DNA of 64,000 bases from JBAZTO01 sp041661865 (GCA_041661865.1 JBAZTO010000020.1:1-64000), one strand, 5' to 3'; counted from the first letter of the stretch, positions 8,515 to 17,661 are shown. Numbers and translations: made by a program. Notes: a model not told the origin generated them from the sequence alone.

Positions 8515-9444
8515 CTACTTCCCATACCTGGGAAAGAACACTCTCCCGGGCTGCAATACGAGCGAGTCGCCCTTGGCCTTGACAATGCCGGTGGCCAGGA
8601 GCTTGCCCGAAGCGTCGAGAATGACCACCTCCGTGCCGTCCTGAACCTTTTCGCCCTCGATCCTGGCGTGTTCGCCCAGTTCCTGCGCATTTCCCCACGA
8701 GACGATCCTGGCGCCGGCCTCGTCGACGACGGCCTGGGGCAGGTGCGCCACGGCGGCCGAGGGCGGCAGGATGTCATCGGGAAGCACAAGATCCTCGGCC
8801 AGCTTGGCCTGGCTGATGTCGAAGGCGCCGATGGTGGTGCGGACGAGCCGGTCGCAGTAGCCGCCGCATCCCAACTCGCCGCCGATATCCCGGCCGAGGG
8901 AGCGAATGTACGTGCCGCTGCCGCAGACGATGGCGATCTCCAGTCGCGGGTAGTCGTAGGCGAGCAGGTCGATGGAGTGGATCTCCACCGGCCGGGCCTG
9001 GAGGCCCGTATCCTTGCCCGAGCGGGCCAGGTCGTAGGCCCGTTGCCCGTCCACCCACACGGCGGAGTGATTGGGCGGAACCTGCTGGATCGAGCCGGTG
9101 TGGGCGGCCAGCACGCGGCGGACCCGCGGCTCGTCGGGGGCCGCTGCGCCGGGGGTCGGAATAATCTGGCCTTCGGTGTCGTCGGTGGTGCTGGTGGCGC
9201 CCAGCACGATGCCGGCCACGTAGCGTTTGGGCTGGGCCTGAATGTAATGCGTCAGCCGCGTGGCCTGGCCCAGCGAAATAATCAACACGCCCTCGGCAAA
9301 GGGGTCAAGCGTTCCGGCGTGGCCGACCTTGATCCGGCCGACGCTGCGCAGGCGGGCCGCGGCCCCGATTACGCGCCGCACCTTGTCCACGATGTCGTGG
9401 CTGGTCGGGCCGGCGGGCTTGAGCACGTTGAGAAAACCAAACAT
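8515..9444 (-). CDS. truB: tRNA pseudouridine-55 synthase (TruB)
   Basis: TruB makes the universal pseudouridine at position 55 of the tRNA T-loop. The protein begins MFGFLNVLKPAGPTSHDIV, the standard TruB N-terminus. It contains GHAGTLDPFAEGVL near residue 38, where the aspartate is the catalytic nucleophile, and later GTYIRSLGRDIG. A C-terminal PUA-like segment (about residues 240-309) would help hold the tRNA. The ATG at 9444 is preferred because the domain starts there; a GTG at 9465 would add seven residues. It is the only minus-strand gene among the first 17 kb, facing rpiB. Confidence 0.94.
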   Translation of the reverse strand: MFGFLNVLKPAGPTSHDIVDKVRRVIGAAARLRSVGRIKVGHAGTLDPFAEGVLIISLGQATRLTHYIQAQPKRYVAGIVLGATSTTDDTEGQIIPTPGAAAPDEPRVRRVLAAHTGSIQQVPPNHSAVWVDGQRAYDLARSGKDTGLQARPVEIHSIDLLAYDYPRLEIAIVCGSGTYIRSLGRDIGGELGCGGYCDRLVRTTIGAFDISQAKLAEDLVLPDDILPPSAAVAHLPQAVVDEAGARIVSWGNAQELGEHARIEGEKVQDGTEVVILDASGKLLATGIVKAKGDSLVLQPGRVFFPRYGK

Positions 9445-9519
9445 GCCCCTAGCATAGGAAAACACATCACAAAGATCACGAAGAACACAGAGATCGCAAA
9501 GCCCGACGCGTTGAGGGGC

Positions 9520-9591
9520 GTTCCTACTCCGCCGCGAGGATGTCCATGACGAGCGAAAAGGAGGTGGAGTTGGAACTCCACCTCCCTAATA
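9520..9591 (+). repeat. 72-bp two-hairpin dispersed repeat, copy 1
   Basis: This 72-bp block is repeated in inverted orientation at 58864-58935 with 69 of 72 positions identical. It holds ACTCCGCCGCGAGG followed by a perfect hairpin, GGAGGTGGAGTT facing AACTCCACCTCC across two bases. It lies between truB and the next gene. It appears non-coding although open frames cross it. Confidence 0.8.
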
Positions 9592-9630
9592 GCGAAAAGG
9601 GGGTGGCGTTGGAACTCCGCCTCCCTAACA
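9553..9630 (+). repeat. Tandem pair of 39-bp hairpin units
   Basis: The second half of the 72-bp element (9553-9591) is followed immediately by a second 39-bp unit (9592-9630), matching it at 35 of 39 positions. Both begin GCGAAAAGG and end CTCCCTAA. Most changes keep the stem paired (GGTGGAGTT/AACTCCACC against GGTGGCGTT/AACTCCGCC). Confidence 0.75.
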
Positions 9631-9746
9631 GGTTCCCGAAACCCGTACCTCACCCAAGGCCTTGACAGTAGCGGCCGGCAAACCTACCATCGCTAAGCGC
9701 GTTCGAGCTTATTCGCAGGGAGCTTAGCCCCAGAGGACGGCGGTCG

Positions 9747-10892
9747 ATGGAAGTGGCAACCTACATCCGCAGCGGCATTGGAACCTTGGCAGTTTTTCTC
9801 GCGGTTTTGGCTGCCTGCGCCTCGCCGGCCAGTTCGCAGAGCAAACCCGGCAGTGACGTCCCGCAGATCGACATCCCCGCCCTGGCCCTGCGCGCGAGCC
9901 TGCTGGCGGCCCACAAGGCGATGGTCGATCAGTACGTCAAGTACTGGGTGGCCAAGATGGTCGACGCCAAGAGCGACAAGGAACTTCTGGACGGGCGAAC
10001 AGGCCTCGTCGCCGGCTACCGCAAGTACGACAGCACGCGTTACCAGATGTACTACGCCGAGCAGGCGATCAAGGCGATGTCGCCGCTGCTGACCAGCGAA
10101 GACCCTCGCAAGCAGGTCAACGCCGGCATCGTGATATCGGGCATGCGGCAGGTGGCCATCCAGCCGGCGCTGGAGACAATGGTCAAGAGCCCCAACCCGG
10201 CCTTGCGGTTCTACGGCTGGCGCGGCTACCAGCGCATCCGCATGTGGGTGCTGGCCCAGGGCAGGGACAGCGTCGGCCAGATGATGAGTTCGCTGGTCGC
10301 CGCGGCCGCCCACGAGACCTCCGCCCCCGTGCTCAAAGAACTGTTCAAGATGCTCTGGTTGGAGCCCGACCGCCCCAGCATGGTCTCCGAGCAGGAGTTT
10401 GAGCAAACCCGGCTGCGCCTGTTCGGCATCGCCCGGGACACCTGGCCGCGGATGTGCAGGGGTGTGCTGGGCCGGGACGCGGATCTCTCCGACGCCTCGC
10501 GGGAAGGCCTGCTGACGCTGCGGGCGATCTATGAGTCGCTGGGCTCGAACAAGGAAGTCCAGCAGGCCGTGATGCAGATGGTCGTGGACATGATGTGGTG
10601 CGCGGCCAAGAGTTACTCGGAACTGGATATCGCCAACCCGGTCTTCGGCATCGACGAGTCGCTTCTGAGGGACAGCGAGGCCGCCATGAACGCCATTACG
10701 AAGTTGCGAAAGACGCCGATGGATGAGGCCTTGGCCAGCAAGGGCGAGGAGGATCGGCGGCTGGCCGTTCGCGTCGCGGTGCAGACCTGGATCCGCGGCC
10801 TGGAAAACGCCGGCTTCCCGGTGTCCGAGCCTACCCGGTTCGGCTCGGCCGCCACCAACCCGCCGGCCACGTCCGGTTCGCCGGCTGAGTAG
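9747..10892 (+). CDS. Secreted or lipoprotein-like protein of unknown function
   Basis: A protein of 381 residues that I do not recognise. An N-terminal hydrophobic segment (about residues 9-24) ends in LAACAS, which fits a lipobox with Cys near residue 24, so it may be a lipoprotein. The mature part is predicted helical and has paired-helix stretches (for example around residues 125-165) that look like degenerate HEAT or TPR-type repeats. GAGGA lies about 10 bases before the ATG. It ends 44 bases before the peptide-binding protein gene and may be in the same operon, perhaps as an accessory envelope protein. That role is inference from position only. Confidence 0.7.
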   Translation: MEVATYIRSGIGTLAVFLAVLAACASPASSQSKPGSDVPQIDIPALALRASLLAAHKAMVDQYVKYWVAKMVDAKSDKELLDGRTGLVAGYRKYDSTRYQMYYAEQAIKAMSPLLTSEDPRKQVNAGIVISGMRQVAIQPALETMVKSPNPALRFYGWRGYQRIRMWVLAQGRDSVGQMMSSLVAAAAHETSAPVLKELFKMLWLEPDRPSMVSEQEFEQTRLRLFGIARDTWPRMCRGVLGRDADLSDASREGLLTLRAIYESLGSNKEVQQAVMQMVVDMMWCAAKSYSELDIANPVFGIDESLLRDSEAAMNAITKLRKTPMDEALASKGEEDRRLAVRVAVQTWIRGLENAGFPVSEPTRFGSAATNPPATSGSPAE

Positions 10893-10936
10893 AGCCTGTT
10901 ACTCCGTCACACGGCGGCGCCAACTGGAAAGCAGCT

Positions 10937-12838
10937 ATGAAGTTGTTCTACACGCTAGGACTGTTGGTAGCCATTGGCCTGACGCTCCTGCCCCTTTTCA
11001 TTCTCCCGTCCCAGTCCCAGGACCGATACCGCGGACAGGTCGTCTCGTTCAACAGCTACGGCGACGAGATCAAGTCGCTCGACCCGGCCACCTGCGGCGA
11101 CACCGCTTCGGCCAGCATGCAGGGCAACTGCTACGAGGGCCTCTACTGCTATCATTATCTCAAGCGTCCCCTGGAGGTCATCCCGCAACTGGCGGCGGAG
11201 ATGCCGAAAATCTCGCCGGACGGGCTGACCTACACCATCCGCCTCAAGAGCGGCGTGAAGTTTTTCCCCAATCCCTGTTTCGGGCTCGACCCCAACGGCG
11301 GCTTCAAGACTCGCACGGTGCGGGCCGAGGACTTCGTGCTGTCCTTCAAGCGGGCGGCGGACTATTACATCAACCCGGGGCTGGCCTGGGCGTTCCTCTC
11401 CGAGCGCGTCGTGGGCCTGGACCAGTGGCGGGAGAAATCCAAGGACTATGCCCGCGGCGACTTTTCCCGCTACGACCTGCCGGTGGAGGGCATCAAGGCC
11501 CTGGACGACCTGACGCTCCAGATCAAGCTCCGCGAGAATTTCCCGCAGATGATCTACGTGCTGGCGATGAACGTCTACGCGCCGATCCCGCGTGAGGCGG
11601 TGGATTACTGGCTCGGCACAGCCGGCGACGGCGCGGGCGGGCGCAAAGCTCTTCCGCCGGAGAAGCGCACCACCGAGTTCCGCGAGGCCGAGCAGGTGGT
11701 CGGCACCGGGCCTTACGTGCTCAGCACGTTCATCCGGCGCGGCGAGATCGTCTTTGCCCGCAATCCGAACTTCCGCGAGGAGTTCTATCCCCGCGAAGGC
11801 GCGCCCGGCGATGCCGAGGCGGGGCTGCTCAGGGATGCCGGCAAGAAGGTTCCCTTCATCGACGTGCTGCACTACGACTTCGTGGCCGAGGATTACAGCG
11901 CCTGGCAACTTTTCCTTACCCGCCAGGTCGACGCGACGGGCATTCCCAAGGAGAACTACGAGTTCGTCATCACTCCGGGCAAGGAACTGGCCGACAAGTG
12001 GCAAAAGCGGCACATCTTCCTCAACAAGTACGAGTCGCCGGCGGTCTACTGGCTGGCCTTCAACATGGACGACCCGGTTCTCGGCAAGAGCAAGTCGCTG
12101 CGGGAGGCCTTGTGCCTGGCCTTCGACGTCGAGAACTACATCAAGGTCCTGCACAACGGGCGCGGCGTCCGCTCGGTCAATATCCTGCCCAGCAGTTTCA
12201 AGGGGCACGACGAGGCTGGGCCGGGGCCTTACTATCGCCTGGACCGCGCGGCGGCAAAACAGAAGATCGAGCAGGCCAAGGCGGAACTGGCCGCGGCCGG
12301 CAAGCTCGTTGACGGCGGGATTCCGCCCCTGACGCTGGACCTGGGCAGCACGGATTCGGCCACGCGGGACATGGGCGAGTTCGCGCGGCAACAGTTCGCA
12401 CAGGCGGGCGTGGAACTGAAGGTCAACCTCAACGAGTGGCCGGTGCTCCAGGAGAAGGTCCACAACAAGAAGACGCAAATCTACGCCATGGGCTGGCACG
12501 CCGATTACCCCGACGCCGAAAACTTCCTGCAACTGTTCTACTCCAAGAACATCGCCAAGGGCACCAACGACACCAACTACTCCAACCCGGCCTTTGACGC
12601 CCTCTACGAGCAGGTCCGCGTCATGCCCGACACGCCGCAGCGCACGGCACTGTACGCCCGCATGGTCAACATGATCAGCGACGACTGCCCCGTGCTGCTG
12701 CTGAGCGAGCCGCTGTCGTTCGTGCTGTTTTCCGACTGGGTCCAGAACGTCAAGAGCCATCCCATCGGATATGGTTTTTCCAAGTACCGCCGCATCGACA
12801 CCCAGTTACGGGAAAAACTAGGTGGGCGAAGCGAATGA
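10937..12838 (+). CDS. ABC transporter substrate-binding protein, family 5 (peptide/oligopeptide)
   Basis: A 633-residue solute-binding protein. A hydrophobic N-terminus (about residues 5-25) serves as signal peptide or membrane anchor. The body matches SBP family 5 (OppA/DppA type): SLDPATCGDTASASMQGNCYEGLYCY near residue 50, the LAAEMPKISPDGLTYTIRLKSGVKF block near residue 85, and VGTGPYVLSTFIRRGEIVFARNPNF near residue 255. It captures peptides outside the membrane and hands them to the permeases encoded next. The ATG at 10937 has GGAAAG upstream. At 633 residues it is longer than DppA (about 535), mainly through extra loops. The substrate could also be another compound bound by this family, such as nickel chelates or sugars. 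Confidence 0.9.
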   Translation: MKLFYTLGLLVAIGLTLLPLFILPSQSQDRYRGQVVSFNSYGDEIKSLDPATCGDTASASMQGNCYEGLYCYHYLKRPLEVIPQLAAEMPKISPDGLTYTIRLKSGVKFFPNPCFGLDPNGGFKTRTVRAEDFVLSFKRAADYYINPGLAWAFLSERVVGLDQWREKSKDYARGDFSRYDLPVEGIKALDDLTLQIKLRENFPQMIYVLAMNVYAPIPREAVDYWLGTAGDGAGGRKALPPEKRTTEFREAEQVVGTGPYVLSTFIRRGEIVFARNPNFREEFYPREGAPGDAEAGLLRDAGKKVPFIDVLHYDFVAEDYSAWQLFLTRQVDATGIPKENYEFVITPGKELADKWQKRHIFLNKYESPAVYWLAFNMDDPVLGKSKSLREALCLAFDVENYIKVLHNGRGVRSVNILPSSFKGHDEAGPGPYYRLDRAAAKQKIEQAKAELAAAGKLVDGGIPPLTLDLGSTDSATRDMGEFARQQFAQAGVELKVNLNEWPVLQEKVHNKKTQIYAMGWHADYPDAENFLQLFYSKNIAKGTNDTNYSNPAFDALYEQVRVMPDTPQRTALYARMVNMISDDCPVLLLSEPLSFVLFSDWVQNVKSHPIGYGFSKYRRIDTQLREKLGGRSE

Positions 12839-12842
12839 AACA

Positions 12843-12945
12843 GGATTTCAGATTGCAGATTTCAAATTGCAGATTGATGACCGCCGCCAGCGCTCAGTGT
12901 CTTTATCAATTTGAAATGGGCAATCGGCAATTTGCGATTCATCCA
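12843..12945. repeat. Facing arms of an ATTTGCAGATT-type word repeat
   Basis: Between the binding protein and the first permease, words like TTTCAGATTGCAG and TTTCAAATTGCAG (12843-12876) face complementary words such as CAATTTGAAA and GGCAATTTGCGATT (12906-12945). The spacer is strikingly AT-rich compared with its flanks, and the same words appear at 56434-56531. Confidence 0.6.
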
Positions 12946-12956
12946 TGAGGTAACGT

Positions 12957-13919
12957 TTGGCTGCATATATCATCCGCAGGCTGATTCAGAGCGTCTTCAC
13001 GATCTTCGGCGTGATGCTGGTGACGTTCTTGCTCTTTCGCGTCGTGCCCGGAGATATCTCAGCCAACTATGTCAGCGCCAAGCTGGGCAAGGAGGCTCGG
13101 CAGGCCTGGCTGGTCAACCACGGGCTGGACAAGCCCCGGATCAGCAATCCCGCCTGCCGCTATGAGTTCTGGAAAGCTCCCTTCTGGGACACCCAGTTCT
13201 GCCGCCACGTGTACGATTGCGTGACCTTCCAGAGCCGCTCCTACGCCACCAACGAGCGGCTGATCGATATTATCGCCCAGAAAGCCCCCTACAGCCTGGC
13301 CATCACCGTGCCGGGGCTGGCCATGTCCTGGGTGCTGTCGATGATCGTCAGTTGCCTGGTGGCCTACTACCGCGGAAGCTGGATCGACCGGGCCGGAGTG
13401 TTCATCTCGGTGCTGGGCATGTGCATCCCGTTCCTGGCCTACATGATCGTGGGGCAGTGGATCGCCTTCCAGATCTACCCGCCGGCGGCCTATGGGTTGC
13501 GGTTCAAGATGAACATCTACGTGCCGGTGCTGATCTCGGTGGTCGCGGGCATCGGTTCCCACGTCCGTTTCTATCGGACGATCATCCTGGACGAGGTCAA
13601 CCGCGACTACGTCCGCACGGCCATGGCCAAGGGCGTGCCGCTGCCGGGCATCCTCTTCCAGCACGTGCTGAAGAACTGCATGTTGCCGATCCTGACCGAC
13701 CTGGTGCTGGCGATTCCCTTCCTGATCATGGGCGTGATGCTGCTGGAGAATTTCTTCGGCATCCCGGGCCTGGGCAGCCTGATCGTCAACAGCGTTTCGG
13801 CCCGCGACGTGCCGATCATCACCGCCCTGACGTTCCTGACGGCGCTGGTCTACACCCTGGGCCTGCTGGTCACCGATGTCCTGTACGGGGTCTTCGACCC
13901 GCGAATTCGCCTGCGATAG
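12957..13919 (+). CDS. dppB: ABC transporter permease, DppB/OppB type
   Basis: The first membrane subunit of the peptide importer, 320 residues with about six hydrophobic segments. It starts AAYIIRRLIQSVFTIFGVMLVTFLLFRVVPGD, the classic DppB/OppB N-terminal helix, and has the EAA loop (RTAMAKGVPLPGILFQHVLKN), which docks the ATPases, near residue 220. The C-terminal VENFFGIPGLG-type motif reads LENFFGIPGLGSLIVNS. The start is a TTG at 12957 preceded by GAGG. The next permease gene uses the same TTG start context (AACGTTTGG). Confidence 0.92.
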   Translation: MAAYIIRRLIQSVFTIFGVMLVTFLLFRVVPGDISANYVSAKLGKEARQAWLVNHGLDKPRISNPACRYEFWKAPFWDTQFCRHVYDCVTFQSRSYATNERLIDIIAQKAPYSLAITVPGLAMSWVLSMIVSCLVAYYRGSWIDRAGVFISVLGMCIPFLAYMIVGQWIAFQIYPPAAYGLRFKMNIYVPVLISVVAGIGSHVRFYRTIILDEVNRDYVRTAMAKGVPLPGILFQHVLKNCMLPILTDLVLAIPFLIMGVMLLENFFGIPGLGSLIVNSVSARDVPIITALTFLTALVYTLGLLVTDVLYGVFDPRIRLR

Positions 13920-13929
13920 GAGCCAACGT

Positions 13930-14871
13930 TTGGACGCTCCCGAACCGACAGTCAATGCCGCCGACGCCGCCGGCCGCTCAGGCAGGAGCCTGGGCGCCGA
14001 CGCCGCGCGCCGCCTGTCCCGCGACAAGGCGGCGGTGGCCTGCTTCGCGATCATCCTGGTTTACGCGGCCATCGCCATAATCGCGCCCTTCGCCTATTCC
14101 GGCTGGAAGGACAATCTCGATTACGCCAACGCGGTGCAGCCCCCGTCGTTGAAGCATTGGCTGGGGACCGACAAGTTCGGCCGCGACGTGCTGCAGGAGA
14201 CGCTGCTGGGGGCCCAGGTCTCCATGACCGTCGGGGTGATGTCCAACATCATCGCCGTGCCGCTGGGCATGATCCTGGGCGCCCTGGCCGGCTACTTCGG
14301 GCGGTGGATCGACGACCTCGTCGTCTGGCTGTACACGACACTGTCGAGCATCCCGGGCATCGTGGCCCTGATTGCCATCAAGTTCGCCTTCTACGGCAAG
14401 GTGCTCTTCGCGGGCACGTTCCTGCAGATGGACCTCAGCGGCCTGGCGGGCATCTACATCGCCCTGGGCATCCTCAGTTGGATCGGCACCTGCCGTTACG
14501 TCCGGGCCGAGGTGATGAAGCTGCGCGAGCTGGACTACGTCGTGGCCGCCCGGGCGATCGGGCGCGGCGACCTGGCCATCCTCGCGCGCCACATCATGCC
14601 CAACGTCCTGCACATCGGGATCATCATGTTCTCGCTGGGCTTCGTGGGGGCGGTGATGGCCGAGGTGATCCTCAGCTACCTGGGCCTGGGCGTGGGGGCC
14701 GGCGTGTCGAGCTGGGGCAGCATGATCAACGCGGCCCGCATGGACCTGGTGGTGGGACGGTGGTGGGAACTGACCGCCGCCGTGACGGCGATGTTCATCC
14801 TCGTGCTGGCCCTGAACATCTTCGGCGACCGCCTGCGGGACGCGCTGGACCCGCGGCTGAGGAACGTATGA
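13930..14871 (+). CDS. dppC: ABC transporter permease, DppC/OppC type
   Basis: The second permease of the peptide importer, 313 residues from the chosen start. It has the DppC features: an N-terminal cytoplasmic stretch, a first membrane segment (VACFAIILVYAAIAIIAPF), HWLGTDKFGRDVL, the EAA loop near ARAIGRGDLAILARHIMPN, and a late LSYLGLGVGAGVSSWGSM motif. The TTG at 13930 is chosen because AGGAG lies just upstream and the frame then begins 10 bases after dppB ends. An in-frame ATG at 13876 would overlap dppB by 44 bases. It overlaps the following ATPase gene by four bases (ATGA). Confidence 0.9.
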   Translation: MDAPEPTVNAADAAGRSGRSLGADAARRLSRDKAAVACFAIILVYAAIAIIAPFAYSGWKDNLDYANAVQPPSLKHWLGTDKFGRDVLQETLLGAQVSMTVGVMSNIIAVPLGMILGALAGYFGRWIDDLVVWLYTTLSSIPGIVALIAIKFAFYGKVLFAGTFLQMDLSGLAGIYIALGILSWIGTCRYVRAEVMKLRELDYVVAARAIGRGDLAILARHIMPNVLHIGIIMFSLGFVGAVMAEVILSYLGLGVGAGVSSWGSMINAARMDLVVGRWWELTAAVTAMFILVLALNIFGDRLRDALDPRLRNV

Positions 14872-15923
14872 GCCAAGAGCAGACATTATTGCAGGTGTGC
14901 GGCCTGCGGACCTGTTTCCATACCGAGGAAGGCCTGGTTCGCGCCGTCGACGGCGTGAGCTTCCGCATCGGCCGGCGGCAGACTTTCGCGCTGGTGGGCG
15001 AGAGCGGCTGCGGCAAGAGCGTGACGGCCTACTCGATCCTGCGGCTGCTGGCGTGCCCGCCCGCGGAGATCGTCGCCGGCCAGGTGCTGCTGGAGGGCAC
15101 GGACCTGCTGGGCCTGGGCGCCTCGGAGATGCGCCACGTCCGCGGCGGACGCATCAGCATGATCTTTCAGGAGCCCATGAGCAGCCTCAACCCCGTCTAC
15201 ACCTGCGGCCAGCAGATCGTCGAGGCCATTGTCCTCCATCGCCGCGAACTGGGTTCAGCCCAGGCCCATCGACTGGCCATCGAGGCGCTGGACCGCGTGG
15301 GCATTCCCGACCCGGCCCGGCGTTTTGACGAGTATCCCCACCAGCTTTCCGGCGGCATGCGCCAGCGGGTGATGATCGCCATGGCCCTGTCGTGCAACCC
15401 GCAACTGCTGATCGCCGACGAGCCGACGACGGCGCTGGACGTGACGATCCAGGCGCAGATCCTCGAACTGCTGCGCCGGCTCAAGGAGCAGTCGGGCCTG
15501 AGCATCCTGCTGATCACGCACGACCTGGCGGTGGTGGCTGAGACGGCCGACGTGGTGGCCGTGATGTACGCCTCCAAGATCGCCGAGCTGACCGACGTGG
15601 GGCGGCTCTTTGCCCAACCCCTGCACCCCTACACGCAGGGGTTATTCCGCTCGCTGCCCCGCCTGGGCGAGGCCAAGTCGCGCCTGGAGGCCATCGCCGG
15701 CAACGTGCCCAACCCGCTGCATTTCCCCGGCGGCTGCAAGTTCCACCCGCGTTGCCCCGTCGGGCGGGATCTTCCGCGCTGCCGGCAGCAGGAGCCCGCC
15801 TTGCGCGAGGTGAGCGGCGGGCACTGGGTGGCCTGCTGGGAGTGCCCCGGCTACGAGAAGGCCCCCATCACCGACCCCAGCCAAGTGTCCAGCCTCCAGC
15901 CGGCGGAGGCGTCCAATGTCTGA
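14868..15923 (+). CDS. dppD: ABC transporter ATP-binding protein, DppD/OppD type
   Basis: The first of two ATPases that power the peptide importer, 351 residues. It shows Walker A GESGCGKS near residue 45, the Q-loop in IFQEPMSSLNP, the signature LSGGMRQR near 160, Walker B LLIADEPTTALD, and the H-loop LITHDLAVV. The C-terminal oligopeptide-transporter extension has the cysteine pattern CKFHPRCPVGRDLPRC, which in some relatives binds an iron-sulfur cluster. The ATG at 14868 overlaps the dppC stop, a sign of coupled translation. Confidence 0.93.
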   Translation: MSQEQTLLQVCGLRTCFHTEEGLVRAVDGVSFRIGRRQTFALVGESGCGKSVTAYSILRLLACPPAEIVAGQVLLEGTDLLGLGASEMRHVRGGRISMIFQEPMSSLNPVYTCGQQIVEAIVLHRRELGSAQAHRLAIEALDRVGIPDPARRFDEYPHQLSGGMRQRVMIAMALSCNPQLLIADEPTTALDVTIQAQILELLRRLKEQSGLSILLITHDLAVVAETADVVAVMYASKIAELTDVGRLFAQPLHPYTQGLFRSLPRLGEAKSRLEAIAGNVPNPLHFPGGCKFHPRCPVGRDLPRCRQQEPALREVSGGHWVACWECPGYEKAPITDPSQVSSLQPAEASNV

Positions 15924-16974
15924 AACCAACGGGAACATCCTGACCGTCAAGGGGCTCAAGACCTACTTCCCCGTCCGCCGGGGCGTCATGGGCAAGACCA
16001 CCGGCTACGTCCATGCCGTCGACGGCGTGGACCTGAGCCTGGGGCGCGGCAAGACGCTGGGCCTGGTCGGCGAGAGCGGCAGCGGCAAGACCACCGTCGG
16101 CAGGACGATCCTGCGGCTGATTCCCGCCACCGCGGGGCAGATCATCTTCGACGGGCAGGACGTGCTGGCCATGACGGGCCGGCAGCTTCGGACGATCCGG
16201 CGGAGGATGCAGATCATCTTTCAGGACCCCGTCAGCTCGCTCAACCCGCGAATGACCCTGGGCAAGATCATCGCCGAGCCGCTGGCGGTCCACAACATCG
16301 TCCCCGCGGCCCAGCGCCACGACCGCGTCTGCCAGTTGCTCCGGCGCGTGGGGCTTTCGCCGGCCTACGCCAATCGTTACCCCCACGAGTTCTCCGGCGG
16401 GCAGCGCCAGCGGATCGGCATCGCCCGCGCCCTGGCCAGCGAGCCGGACTTCATCGTCGCCGACGAGCCCATCAGCGCGCTGGACGTGTCCATCCAGGCG
16501 CAGATCCTCAACCTGCTGGCCGACCTCCAGGACGAACTGGGCCTGTCCTACCTGTTCATCGCGCACAACCTGGCCGTGGTGGAACACTTCGCCGACGAGG
16601 TGGCGGTGATGTACCTGGGACGCATCGTCGAGCGGGCCCCGCGGCGCGCGTTGTACGAGCGCCCGACGCATCCGTACACCCAGGCGCTCCTGGCGGCTGT
16701 GCCTCAGCCCGACCCGACGCGCAAGCACGAGTCAGCCCGCCTGCCGGGGGAAATCCCCTCGCCCGTCAACCCGCCCAGCGGTTGCGTCTTCCACACCCGC
16801 TGCCCGCTGACGCGCCGGCAGGCTGCGAGCATGGACGAATCCCAGACGGCCACGATCCTCAGCGAAGGCTGCAGCGTCTGCGTGGTGGCGCGATGCACGA
16901 CCCAGTGCCCGCAACTCCAGGCCCTGCGCGACGATGCCGGCCACGTCCACGCCTGCCTGCTGCGGCAGGAATAG
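15916..16974 (+). CDS. dppF: ABC transporter ATP-binding protein, DppF/OppF type
   Basis: The second ATPase of the peptide importer, 352 residues. Walker A GESGSGKT lies near residue 52, the Q-loop reads IFQDPVSSLNP, the signature FSGGQRQR lies near 160, and Walker B reads FIVADEPISALD. The switch histidine is in FIAHNLAVVEH. A C-terminal cysteine-bearing extension (CVFHTRCPL) matches OppF-type subunits. It overlaps dppD by eight bases. The five genes from 10937 to here make a complete importer in the usual order: binding protein, B, C, D, F. Confidence 0.93.
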   Translation: MSETNGNILTVKGLKTYFPVRRGVMGKTTGYVHAVDGVDLSLGRGKTLGLVGESGSGKTTVGRTILRLIPATAGQIIFDGQDVLAMTGRQLRTIRRRMQIIFQDPVSSLNPRMTLGKIIAEPLAVHNIVPAAQRHDRVCQLLRRVGLSPAYANRYPHEFSGGQRQRIGIARALASEPDFIVADEPISALDVSIQAQILNLLADLQDELGLSYLFIAHNLAVVEHFADEVAVMYLGRIVERAPRRALYERPTHPYTQALLAAVPQPDPTRKHESARLPGEIPSPVNPPSGCVFHTRCPLTRRQAASMDESQTATILSEGCSVCVVARCTTQCPQLQALRDDAGHVHACLLRQE

Positions 16975-17080
16975 GGCGGGGCAAATTGCGCCTGATGTCA
17001 GGGGGCCGCGCAGGTCTCTGGCCGGATGCCTATAATCCTGGGTAGAAGATGAACCTATACCCTTTTCAGGAGACAGGACT

Positions 17081-17572
17081 ATGTTGAATGAGCGCGCGGG
17101 GAAAATGTTGCTGGCCGTGGCGATCGTTTGCGGCGTCGGCTTGGCCGGGGCCGTAGCGATGGCCGATGCGATGCACGCTACACCGATGGCGACCACCACC
17201 CAGCCGGCGGTGGATCGCCAGGCGCTGGACCAGCAGTTGCAGGCGGCCCAGGCGGCAGTGGAGTCCGCCGGCAAGGCGTTGGACAGTAACGACGTCCAAT
17301 CGGCCAGGACCGCCCTGGCCAAGGCGACCGAACTGCTGGCCTCGGCCCGCAAGCTGCTGGGCACAACCGCCAGCGGGCAAGGCCAGTTTGCCAACATCCG
17401 CTGCCCGATCATGGGCTCGAAGATCGACCCCAAGAAGGTGACGTCCGATCTCATCCGGGAGTACAAGGGACAGAAGGTCGCTTTCTGCTGCTCGATGTGC
17501 CCGCCTCAGTGGGACAAGCTGAGTGAATCGGAGAAGGACGCCAAGCTCAAGGCGGCATCCGAGGCGAAGTAG
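17081..17572 (+). CDS. Secreted protein with YHS/TRASH-like metal-binding region
   Basis: A 163-residue exported protein. A signal peptide or anchor covers about residues 8-30. A helical Ala/Gln/Leu-rich stretch follows (about 45-95), perhaps a short coiled coil. The C-terminal part reads IRCPIMGSKIDP, then YKGQKVAFCCSMCPPQW, which resembles YHS/TRASH modules that bind metal ions through paired cysteines. It may sense or store a transition metal in the periplasm. The ATG has GGAG upstream, and a TATAAT at 17031-17036 could be its promoter -10 box without a clear -35. Confidence 0.75.
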   Translation: MLNERAGKMLLAVAIVCGVGLAGAVAMADAMHATPMATTTQPAVDRQALDQQLQAAQAAVESAGKALDSNDVQSARTALAKATELLASARKLLGTTASGQGQFANIRCPIMGSKIDPKKVTSDLIREYKGQKVAFCCSMCPPQWDKLSESEKDAKLKAASEAK

Positions 17573-17632
17573 GCGCCGGCCGCTGACCGATGAGCGTTTG
17601 GGTGCGTGCTTTCAAAATCCCCCGGCGGGCCA

Positions 17633-17661
17633 TTGCTCCCGCGCCGGCCGAGGGATATAAC
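17633..17661 (+). promoter_or_regulatory. Sigma-70-like promoter for the glycogen-binding protein
   Basis: TTGCTC (17633-17638) and TATAAC (17656-17661) are spaced by 17 bases. The start would lie near 17668, about 60 bases before the ATG at 17729. Confidence 0.5.

Noticed and set aside
9369..9653. Open frames across the 72-bp hairpin repeat (also 58762-59022)
   Set aside because: The translations come from the repeat, have no ribosome binding site and would encode low-complexity peptides. Similar frames are often annotated as hypothetical proteins, but here the repeat structure explains them.
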